Shown: positions 56,442 through 64,000 of the stretch, piece after piece
Layout of the letters: each line of letters opens with the position of its first letter
How positions within the stretch are numbered: position 1 is the first letter of the stretch
Assembly: GCF_013385985.1 (NCBI RefSeq)
Contig: NZ_JACAOY010000006.1
Span: forward strand, 62,001 to 126,000
DNA: 64,000 bases
Direction: 5' to 3'
DNA from: Pseudomonas sp. B6002
Lineage (GTDB): Bacteria > Pseudomonadota > Gammaproteobacteria > Pseudomonadales > Pseudomonadaceae
Notes under the pieces: generated by a model
What the model saw: only the letters and a program-made list of their open reading frames with translations
Database searches by the model: none
What the model was told of the DNA's origin: nothing
Position numbers and translations under genes: made by a program

Positions 56442-57266
56442 ATGGGCACTCTTACGGTCAACCAGAACAAACTGCAAAAACGCCTGCGTCGCCTGGCCGG
56501 TGAAGCGGTCGCCGATTTCAATATGATCGAGGACGGCGATAAGGTCATGGTCTGCCTCTCCGGCGGCAAAGACAGCTACACCATGCTCGACGTGCTGTTG
56601 CACCTGCAGAAGGTCGCACCGATCAAGTTCGAGATCGTGGCCGTCAACATGGACCAGAAACAACCCGGCTTTCCCGAGCACGTGCTGCCGGCCTACCTCA
56701 AAGAGCTGGGCGTGGAGTACCACATCGTCGAGAAAGACACCTATTCGGTGGTCAAGGAACTGATCCCGGAAGGCAAGACCACCTGCTCGCTGTGCTCCCG
56801 CCTGCGCCGTGGCACGCTCTACACCTTCGCCGATGAAATCGGCGCAACCAAAATGGCACTGGGGCATCACCGCGACGACATCGTCGAGACCTTCTTCCTC
56901 AATATGTTCTTCAACGGCTCCCTCAAGGCCATGCCGCCCAAGCTGCGTGCCGACGACGGGCGCAACGTGGTGATTCGCCCGCTGGCGTATTGCAACGAGA
57001 AGGACATCCAGGCCTACTCCGACCTCAAGCAGTTCCCGATCATCCCGTGCAACCTGTGCGGTTCCCAGGAAAACCTGCAGCGCCAGGTGGTCAAGGAGAT
57101 GCTGGTGGACTGGGAACGCAAGACCCCGGGCCGTACCGAGAGCATTTTCCGCAGCCTGCAGAACGTACAGCCGTCACAGTTGGCTGACCGCAACCTGTTC
57201 GATTTCACCAGTTTGAAGATTGACGAGACGGCCGCATCGCGCTTCGTCAATGTTGTGAACCTCTGA
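56442..57266 (+). CDS. ttcA: tRNA 2-thiocytidine(32) synthetase TtcA
   Basis: Makes 2-thiocytidine at position 32 of some tRNAs, using a [4Fe-4S] cluster. The 274-aa product has the PP-loop [12 protein letters not shown] and two Cys pairs, [10 protein letters not shown] and CNLCGSQ. The start [16 protein letters not shown] at 56442 matches the family. A terminator follows. Confidence 0.97.
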   Translation: MGTLTVNQNKLQKRLRRLAGEAVADFNMIEDGDKVMVCLSGGKDSYTMLDVLLHLQKVAPIKFEIVAVNMDQKQPGFPEHVLPAYLKELGVEYHIVEKDTYSVVKELIPEGKTTCSLCSRLRRGTLYTFADEIGATKMALGHHRDDIVETFFLNMFFNGSLKAMPPKLRADDGRNVVIRPLAYCNEKDIQAYSDLKQFPIIPCNLCGSQENLQRQVVKEMLVDWERKTPGRTESIFRSLQNVQPSQLADRNLFDFTSLKIDETAASRFVNVVNL

Positions 57267-57287
57267 GCGATTTCAATGCTCTGACAC

Positions 57288-57310
57288 ACGGCGCTCGCGG
57301 GCGCCGTTTT
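57288..57310 (+). terminator. ttcA terminator
   Basis: The stem ACGGCGC/GCGCCGT with a 6-nt loop is followed by TTT. The T-run is short, so read-through into the next gene, 24 nt on, is likely. Confidence 0.65.
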
Positions 57311-57333
57311 CAATTCCATTGCCAGGAGAGGGC

Positions 57334-58005
57334 ATGCGCGATTACAAGTGGCTGCACGAATATTGTCTGAACCGTTTTGGTTCGGCGGCCGAGCTGGAAG
57401 CCCATCTGCCTGTACCCCACACCCCGGCGCAACTGCGCAAGATCAGCGATGACCGCTACCTGTCCACACTGGCGCTGCGTGTGTTTCGCGCGGGGCTCAA
57501 GCACAGCGTGGTGGATGCCAAGTGGCCGGCGTTCGAAAAGGTGTTTTTCGGCTTCGACCCGGAAAAAGTCGTGTTGATGGGCGCCGAACATTTGGAGCGA
57601 CTGATGCAGGACACCAGCATCATCCGCCACCTGGGCAAGCTCAAGAGCGTGCCGCGCAATGCGCAGATGATCCTCGACATCCAGCAGGAGAAGGGCAGCT
57701 TCGGTGCCTTTATCGCCGACTGGCCGGTGACGGATATCGTCGGGCTGTGGAAGTACCTGAGCAAGCACGGGCATCAGTTGGGCGGGTTGTCGGCGCCACG
57801 CTTCTTGCGCATGGTGGGCAAGGACACCTTTGTGCCCAGTTATGACGTGGTGGCGGCGTTGAACGCGCAGAAGATCATCGACAAGGTGCCGACCAGCTTG
57901 CGGGATCTGGCGACGGTGCAGGGGGCGTTCAACCAGTGGCATGCCGAGAGTGGGCGGCCGATGTGCCAGCTGTCGATGATGCTGGCTTACACAGTGAATC
58001 ATTGA
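57334..58005 (+). CDS. DNA-3-methyladenine glycosylase I family protein
   Basis: A 223-aa helix-hairpin-helix glycosylase-like protein. The segment FGAFIADWPVTDIVGLWKYLSKHGHQLGGLSAPRFLRMVGKDTFVPSYDVVAAL matches the HhH-GPD fold, with the usual catalytic-region Asp in PSYDV. It lacks the N-terminal zinc-snap Cys/His of E. coli Tag, so it is a divergent member and its specificity is uncertain. Start ATG 57334 with AGGAG upstream. Confidence 0.78.
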   Translation: MRDYKWLHEYCLNRFGSAAELEAHLPVPHTPAQLRKISDDRYLSTLALRVFRAGLKHSVVDAKWPAFEKVFFGFDPEKVVLMGAEHLERLMQDTSIIRHLGKLKSVPRNAQMILDIQQEKGSFGAFIADWPVTDIVGLWKYLSKHGHQLGGLSAPRFLRMVGKDTFVPSYDVVAALNAQKIIDKVPTSLRDLATVQGAFNQWHAESGRPMCQLSMMLAYTVNH

Positions 58006-58017
58006 GGCCATGGTGAG

Positions 58018-58088
58018 GCTATCGCCGGCAAGCCGGCTCCTACACGGAATGTGCGTTTCCCTGTAGGAGCCGGCTTGCCGGCGATAGC
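58018..58088. repeat. Perfect REPIN after glycosylase gene
   Basis: The 27-bp arms at 58018-58044 and 58062-58088 are perfectly complementary (core GGAGCCGGCTTGCCGGC) with a 17-bp spacer. It lies between convergent genes. Confidence 0.93.
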
Positions 58089-58093
58089 GGTCT

Positions 58094-59458
<1,365 letters not shown>

Positions 59459-59573
59459 GTGCGGGTCGCATCTTGCGTAAGGTGGCGGGTATTCTACCCG
59501 GGCTGCGCCCCGTCCTTAAACCGTAAGAGGCGATAGGTCGCAGCCAACGTTCATTTTTGCGAAGGATTACCCC

Positions 59574-60035
59574 ATGACAAGGCGACTGATCGGTGCATTG
59601 GCGATCATCACAACCCTGCTGCTCAGCGGCTGCGGTAACGATTACGGCGTTGACCAATATGGCAAGAAAGTGGCGGCCGAGCGCCTGGACAAGCAATGGG
59701 TGGTGGTCAACTACTGGGCCGAATGGTGTGGCCCGTGCCGCACGGAAATCCCGGAGCTCAATGCCCTGGCCGAGCAACTGAAAGCGCAGAAGGTGGGGGT
59801 GTTCGGGGTCAACTTCGACAATGTGCAGGGTGAAGAACTCAAGGCCGCCAGCGAGAAGCTGGGGATCAAGTTCACCGTGCTGGCGCAGAACCCGGAAGAG
59901 ATTTTCGATATCCCGCGCAGCGAGGCGTTGCCGGTGACCTACATCATCGATGACAAGGGCAAGGTGCGCGAGCAATTGATGGGTGAGCAGACGGCGGAAG
60001 GGGTGCTGGCCAAGCTCAAGGCGCTGCGCGGATAA
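59574..60035 (+). CDS. TlpA-type thioredoxin-like lipoprotein
   Basis: A 153-aa exported thioredoxin-fold protein. The lipobox LLSGC places the lipid-bearing Cys at residue 20. The redox motif is WCGPC at 51-55, and cis-Pro is in ALPVTYII. It is probably a periplasmic thiol reductase anchored in a membrane. It diverges from the arsC-like gene. Confidence 0.93.
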   Translation: MTRRLIGALAIITTLLLSGCGNDYGVDQYGKKVAAERLDKQWVVVNYWAEWCGPCRTEIPELNALAEQLKAQKVGVFGVNFDNVQGEELKAASEKLGIKFTVLAQNPEEIFDIPRSEALPVTYIIDDKGKVREQLMGEQTAEGVLAKLKALRG

Positions 60036-60054
60036 ACAGCGGGGAGCCGGCTGG

Positions 60055-60141
60055 TGTGGGAGCTGGCTTGCCTGCGATGCGGGCGGCGCGGTGTATCAGG
60101 TGCGCCGCAGCGATGTCATCGCAGGCAAGCCAGCTCCCACA
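60055..60141. repeat. REPIN after the TlpA-like gene
   Basis: Arms 60055-60080 and 60115-60141 with core GAGCTGGCTTGCCTGCGATG, between convergent genes. The spacer also has a short inverted repeat (GGCGGCGC near 60084 and GCGCCGC near 60102). Confidence 0.9.
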
Positions 60142-60168
60142 GAGAAGCCAGCCGAATCTGAGGTTGGG

Positions 60169-60573
60169 TCAGCCTTCTTCGAGCCACAGGCGGATCGGCA
60201 GGCCATCGGCCGGCCAGAAACGCGTCTGCTCGATCGGTGAAATGTCCCAGCGCTGTACGCCTTGCAAGGCCTGGAAGAAGCGGTGTTCCTGCTCCATCAG
60301 GGCCTCGGCGCAGAGCTTGCGGGTGCTGCCGATCTTGCCGAAGCTGAGCTTATCGCCATCGACGGTGTAGGGCGCGAACCAGTGGTTGCAGCCGCCGTTG
60401 CCGTAGGCGCGACCATCGGCGCCCAGGGTGACGGTCAGGTGCGCGTAGTCCATCAGCGGCCGCTCACCGATCCATTCCACCACGTAGCTGTGGTCCTGCT
60501 TGAGCTTGACCGCATCCCCGGCACAGCCGGCAAGGCCTGCACCGAGGGCAGCGAGCAGAAGCAGGCCTTTCAT
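60169..60573 (-). CDS. META-domain (HslJ-like) lipoprotein
   Basis: A 134-aa small lipoprotein: signal MKGLLLLAALGAGLAGC with the lipobox LAGC and Cys17. The remainder has the META/HslJ features GRAYGNGGCNHWFAPYTVDG and LCAEALMEQEHRFFQAL. Function unknown. Its ATG overlaps the stop of the upstream gene by 4 nt. Confidence 0.85.
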   Translation of the reverse strand: MKGLLLLAALGAGLAGCAGDAVKLKQDHSYVVEWIGERPLMDYAHLTVTLGADGRAYGNGGCNHWFAPYTVDGDKLSFGKIGSTRKLCAEALMEQEHRFFQALQGVQRWDISPIEQTRFWPADGLPIRLWLEEG

Positions 60574-61010
60574 TGCGCGGCCTGCTGGCATTTCGGGCAG
60601 CGGTGCTTGTCGCCTTCGCTGGCCCAGCCCAATTCCTTGATGCGTGCATTGGCCGCCGGTTGCAGCGGTTCTTTGGTCAGCTTGGTTTCCACTGCGAATT
60701 CAAACTCCAGCACGCTGTCGCAGCTGTCGCAGTTGACCTTCCAGGTGTGAATTTCCAGTTCGCCGAATTTCGGCCCCTGGGCCATGGCGACCCATTGACC
60801 CGCCGGGCGGATGGAGTAGCGCGCGTCACCTTCGACGGTAAGGCGCATCGACAGGGTTTTACTGCCGCGCAGGGTGACGATCAGAACGTCGCCGTTCTTG
60901 ATCGCGCCACCGTTGCCGGTGACTTGGTAACGGCCCGGCACCAGGGCGCGGCATTCGATCAGGGTGTGTTGCGGGCTCAGCAAGCTGAAGCGGAAATCGT
61001 GTTCGGCCAT
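60570..61010 (-). CDS. Uncharacterised protein with two CxxC pairs
   Basis: A 146-aa protein without a signal peptide. A beta-rich N-terminal part (about 1-90) is followed by NCDSCD and, near the C-terminus, RCPKC, which together could bind one zinc. I do not recognise the family. The start MAEHDFRFSLL has GGAGG 4 nt upstream. It is coupled to the META lipoprotein by a 4-nt overlap. Confidence 0.8.
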   Translation of the reverse strand: MAEHDFRFSLLSPQHTLIECRALVPGRYQVTGNGGAIKNGDVLIVTLRGSKTLSMRLTVEGDARYSIRPAGQWVAMAQGPKFGELEIHTWKVNCDSCDSVLEFEFAVETKLTKEPLQPAANARIKELGWASEGDKHRCPKCQQAAQ

Positions 61011-61081
61011 GGATCCTCCAAATAGGCGCGGCATCCTATCACGGGTGCCCGCCCATCATGAGCCTGGTATGTGACCGCTGA

Positions 61082-62071
61082 TCATCCGTGCACGACGTTC
61101 TGCGGCTGGCCATTGGCCCATGCGCTGATGTTGGCCAGTGTGGTGCCGGCGATGGCGGCCAGGGCCTCGCGGGTGAGAAACGCCTGGTGGGCGGTGATGA
61201 TCACGTTGGGGAAGGTCAGCAGGCGCGCCAGTACGTCATCTTGCAGGGGCAGGTCGGAGCGGTCCTCGAAGAACAGCTGCGCCTCTTCCTCGTACACGTC
61301 CAGCCCCAGGTAGCCGAGTTGGCCGTCTTTCAGCGCTTCGATCAGCGCCGGAGTGTCCACCAGGCCGCCACGACCGGTGTTGATCAGCATCGCGCCCGGC
61401 TGCATGTGCGCCAGGGAGCTGGCATTGATCAGGTGTTTGCTCTCGGCGGTCAGCGGGCAGTGCAGGCTGATGATCTGCGCCTCGGCCAGCAGCTCGGGCA
61501 GGCTCACATAGCGGGCGCCCAGGGCCTGGACCTGTGGATTGGGGAAGGGGTCGTAGGCAAGCAACTGGCAGCCGAAACCGGCCATGATTTTGGCAAACGT
61601 GGCGCCGATCTGCCCGGTGCCGACCACGCCGACGGTCTTGCCGACCAGGTCGAACCCGGTCAGGCCGTGCAGGCTGAAGTCGCCGTCGCGGGTACGGTTA
61701 TAGGCGCGGTGCAGGCGTCGGTTGAGGGCCAGGATCAGCGCGACGGCGTGCTCGGCGACCGCATGGGGCGAGTAGGCGGGTACACGCACGACGGTCAGGC
61801 CCAGGCGTTTGGCGACGGCCAGGTCGACATGGTTGTAACCGGCCGAACGCAAGGCGATCAGGCGCGTGCCGCCCTTGGCCAACTGCTCCAGCACCGGCGC
61901 ACTGAGGTCATCGTTGATGAAGGCGCAGACCACTTCGTGTTTTTCGGCCAGGGCCACGGTGTCGAGGTTGAGCCGGGCGGGCTGGAATTGCAGCTCAACG
62001 CCCGCAGGCAATGGCTCGCCAAGAAAGCTGTCGCGGTCGTAGGCTTGGCTGCTGAAAAGAATAACGCGCAT
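61082..62071 (-). CDS. ldhA: D-lactate dehydrogenase (fermentative)
   Basis: Reduces pyruvate to D-lactate with NADH. The 329-aa product has the Rossmann motif VGTGQIGATFA near residue 150 and the catalytic triad region: Arg in INTGRGGLVDT, Glu in VYEEEAQLF, His in ITAHQAFLT. The start MRVILFSSQAYDRDSF at 62071 matches the family. Its position beside gacS agrees with PAO1. Confidence 0.95.
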   Translation of the reverse strand: MRVILFSSQAYDRDSFLGEPLPAGVELQFQPARLNLDTVALAEKHEVVCAFINDDLSAPVLEQLAKGGTRLIALRSAGYNHVDLAVAKRLGLTVVRVPAYSPHAVAEHAVALILALNRRLHRAYNRTRDGDFSLHGLTGFDLVGKTVGVVGTGQIGATFAKIMAGFGCQLLAYDPFPNPQVQALGARYVSLPELLAEAQIISLHCPLTAESKHLINASSLAHMQPGAMLINTGRGGLVDTPALIEALKDGQLGYLGLDVYEEEAQLFFEDRSDLPLQDDVLARLLTFPNVIITAHQAFLTREALAAIAGTTLANISAWANGQPQNVVHG

Positions 62072-62110
62072 CAAAAGGCTCCCCGCACTCACACAATAAA
62101 CACATAACCC

Positions 62111-62198
62111 TGTGGGAGCGGGCTTGCCCGCGATAGCGATGTATCTGTTGCAGCATCGTTAACTGATACACCGCCATCGGGGGCAAGCCCCCTCCCAC
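62111..62198. repeat. REPIN between ldhA and gacS
   Basis: The left arm is of the GGGAGCGGGCTTGCCCGC type; the right arm is GATGGGGGCAAGCCCCC-like (ATCGGGGGCAAGCCCCCTCC), with substitutions that weaken pairing. It lies upstream of the ldhA start and just after gacS. Confidence 0.85.
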
Positions 62199-62224
62199 CT
62201 AAGGCAGATCCCATTAGGCGCAGG

Positions 62225-64000
62225 TCAGGCGCTGACCCGCGCCTCACTGGCCAGTCGGGCAATCGCCATGTCCAACTCGTCCAGCGCTGCCATGGCCTTG
62301 GCGTCGTCCTGCTTGAGCAGGGTTTCGGCACGCTGGCAGGCGGCGCGCAGTTGCGGCACGCCGCAGTAACGGGTGGCGCCGTGCAGGCGGTGGACGCGTT
62401 CGATCAGCGCATTGTTGTCGTTGGCTTCACGGGCAACGGTGATGGCCAGGCGGTCGGCTTCCAGGGAGGCCAACAGCATGGCGAGCATATCAGCGGCCAA
62501 GTCGGACTTGTTGGCGGCCAGGCGCAGGCCTTCTTCGTGGTCGAGCACCAGCAATTGCAGGCCAGGGCCCAAGCCGTCGTTCGAACGCTCCGGCCCTTGG
62601 TTGCGCAGGGCCAGGCCGGTCCACTTCAGCACCACCTGGGCCAATTGCCGCTCACTGATGGGCTTGGTCAGGTAGTCGTCCATGCCGCTTTGCAGCAGGG
62701 CACGTTTTTCGTTGGCCATGGCATGGGCGGTGAGGGCCACCACCGGCAGCGGCGTGCCATGGCGTTCGCTCTCCCACTGGCGAATCGCCTCGGTGCTCTG
62801 GCGGCCGTCCATGCCGGGCATCTGCACGTCCATCAGCACCAAGTCGAAGGTTTCCTGTTTGACCGCGTCGATGGCCGCGTAACCGCTTTCCACCGCCTGG
62901 ACCTTGGCCCCCATGTCTTCGAGCAAGGTTTGCACCAGCAGCAGGTTGGCCGGGTTGTCGTCCACGCACAATACCCGCGGTGCGCGGCTCGACAGCGGTT
63001 CGCCCGGTTCGCTGCGCGCAGGGCGCGGGCTGATCAGGTCGGCCAGGGCGCGGCGCAGCTTTCGCGTACAGGCCGGCTTGGCCTGCAATTGGCTGTTGGG
63101 GTTGGGCACCGACTGGTTGAACAGCATCTGCTCGGTGGTCGGGCACAGCACCAGCACCTTGCAGCCCAAGTGTTCGAGGTCCCACAGATGCTGGTTGAGG
63201 CGCTCGGGCGGGATGTCATTGGCGGTCACGCCCAGCACAGCCAGGTCAATGGCCTGCTCGGTTTGATGGGCGCTGGTGATGCCGTTGGTCAGGCTTTCCA
63301 GGGTGTTGAACGGGGTGACTTCCAGGCCGCAGTCTTCCAGTTGGTGCTGCAAGGCCTGGCGCGCCAGTTCGTGGTTTTCCAGCACCGCCACGCGCCGGCC
63401 GAGCAACGGCGGGGAGGGCAGGTCGTCAACGTCGTCGCGGGTCTTGGGCAGGCTCAGGCTGATCCAGAATTCCGAGCCTTCGCCCGGTGTGCTGTCCACG
63501 CCGATTTCGCCGCCCATCTGCTCGATCAATCGCTTGGAAATGACTAGCCCCAAGCCCGTACCGCCCGGTTGGCGCGACAGCGAGTTGTCGGCCTGGCTGA
63601 ACGCCTGGAACAGTGCGCGCACGTCCTGGTTGGACAGGCCGATGCCGGTGTCCTGCACGCTGATGCGCAGCTGTACGCTGTCTTCCTGTTCGTCTTCGAT
63701 CATCGCCCGGGCAACGATGGTGCCTTCGCGGGTGAACTTGATCGCGTTGCTGATCAGGTTGGTGAGGATCTGCTTGAGTCGCAGCGGGTCGCCCACCAGC
63801 GCCAGCGGCGTGTCGCGGTACACCAGGCTGACCAGTTCGAGCTGCTTGGCATGGGCGGCGGGGGCGAGGATGGTCAGGGTGTCTTGCAGCAGGTCGCGCA
63901 AGTTGAACGGCACACTGTCGAGCACCAGTTTGCCGGCTTCGATCTTCGAGAAGTCGAGGATTTCATTGATGATGCCCAGCAGGTTGTCGGCGGACTTTTC
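62225..64000 (-). CDS. gacS: Hybrid sensor kinase GacS (5' part outside window)
   Basis: The visible 591 codons run from just after the phosphorylated His of the kinase domain (EKSADNLLGIINEILDFSKIEAGKL) to the stop. Domains in order: HATPase_c with ILTNLISNAIKFT, DTGIGLS and GGTGLGLVISK; a receiver with the phosphorylated Asp in DLVLMDVQMPGMDG; and a C-terminal HPt domain with His in VHRLHGATRYCG. GacS signals to GacA and the Rsm small RNAs and controls secondary metabolism, biofilm and T6SS in Pseudomonas. The gene is open to the window edge. Confidence 0.95.
   Translation of the reverse strand, partial: EKSADNLLGIINEILDFSKIEAGKLVLDSVPFNLRDLLQDTLTILAPAAHAKQLELVSLVYRDTPLALVGDPLRLKQILTNLISNAIKFTREGTIVARAMIEDEQEDSVQLRISVQDTGIGLSNQDVRALFQAFSQADNSLSRQPGGTGLGLVISKRLIEQMGGEIGVDSTPGEGSEFWISLSLPKTRDDVDDLPSPPLLGRRVAVLENHELARQALQHQLEDCGLEVTPFNTLESLTNGITSAHQTEQAIDLAVLGVTANDIPPERLNQHLWDLEHLGCKVLVLCPTTEQMLFNQSVPNPNSQLQAKPACTRKLRRALADLISPRPARSEPGEPLSSRAPRVLCVDDNPANLLLVQTLLEDMGAKVQAVESGYAAIDAVKQETFDLVLMDVQMPGMDGRQSTEAIRQWESERHGTPLPVVALTAHAMANEKRALLQSGMDDYLTKPISERQLAQVVLKWTGLALRNQGPERSNDGLGPGLQLLVLDHEEGLRLAANKSDLAADMLAMLLASLEADRLAITVAREANDNNALIERVHRLHGATRYCGVPQLRAACQRAETLLKQDDAKAMAALDELDMAIARLASEARVSA

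Overview
The window looks like the chromosome of a Pseudomonas of the fluorescens group. The evidence is a high GC content, a fused nuoCD inside a 13-gene nuo operon, side-by-side genes for monomeric and dimeric isocitrate dehydrogenase, a gacS-ldhA pair, and a dozen fluorescens-type REP doublets (REPINs) with cores such as GGGAGCGGGCTTGCCCGC and GGAGCCGGCTTGCCGGC. Gene order from nuo through aceA, roxA, purB, hflD, mnmA, idh/icd, cspD, clpSA, infA, bpt, aat, ftsK, lolA, rarA, serS, cysG and the tus genes matches what I remember of the PA2600-PA2650 region of P. aeruginosa PAO1, read in the opposite direction. The last block (wrbA, arsC-like, ldhA, gacS) resembles PA0927-PA0950.

Layout. 1-8436 (+): the end of a type VI secretion operon, with a cut upstream gene, fha/tagH, tssK, tssL, tssM and tagF. 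8437-8713: two tandem REP doublets and a terminator. 8714-23662 (-): the complete respiratory complex I operon nuoA-N. 23663-36664: carbon metabolism and tRNA/ribosome modification genes, namely aceA, a secretin-domain periplasmic protein, a GNAT protein, roxA, purB, hflD, mnmA, a NUDIX hydrolase, and divergent idh (-) and icd (+). 36743-49888: stress and proteostasis genes (cspD, clpS, clpA), infA, the N-end-rule transferases bpt and aat, ftsK, lolA, rarA, the fluoride channel gene crcB, serS and cysG. 49994-56070: a glutathionyl-hydroquinone reductase, the tusDCBE-trpD2-like operon for tRNA sulfur relay, a CoA transferase, a SprT-like protein and a Yip1-family protein. 56442-64000: ttcA, a glycosylase, a DUF2069-wrbA-arsC operon, a TlpA-type lipoprotein, a META lipoprotein with a putative zinc-ribbon protein, ldhA, and gacS cut by the window end.

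How the genes fit together. AceA, Idh and Icd all act on isocitrate, so the whole branch point between the glyoxylate shunt and the TCA cycle lies within about 12 kb of the NADH dehydrogenase operon that uses the NADH produced. ClpS, ClpA, Bpt and Aat form a nearly complete N-end-rule degradation module. MnmA with TusBCDE makes the 2-thio group of tRNA wobble uridine, and TtcA makes 2-thiocytidine.

The window is mostly ordinary core genome. The most unusual feature is in the T6SS fha gene: a perfect REPIN sits in frame inside the coding sequence and is preceded directly by a run of ten C residues. Reading the other two frames shows that gain or loss of one C would stop translation inside the REPIN, so this gene is a candidate for phase variation. 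I saw no CRISPR array, tRNA, rRNA, prophage, integrase or transposase.
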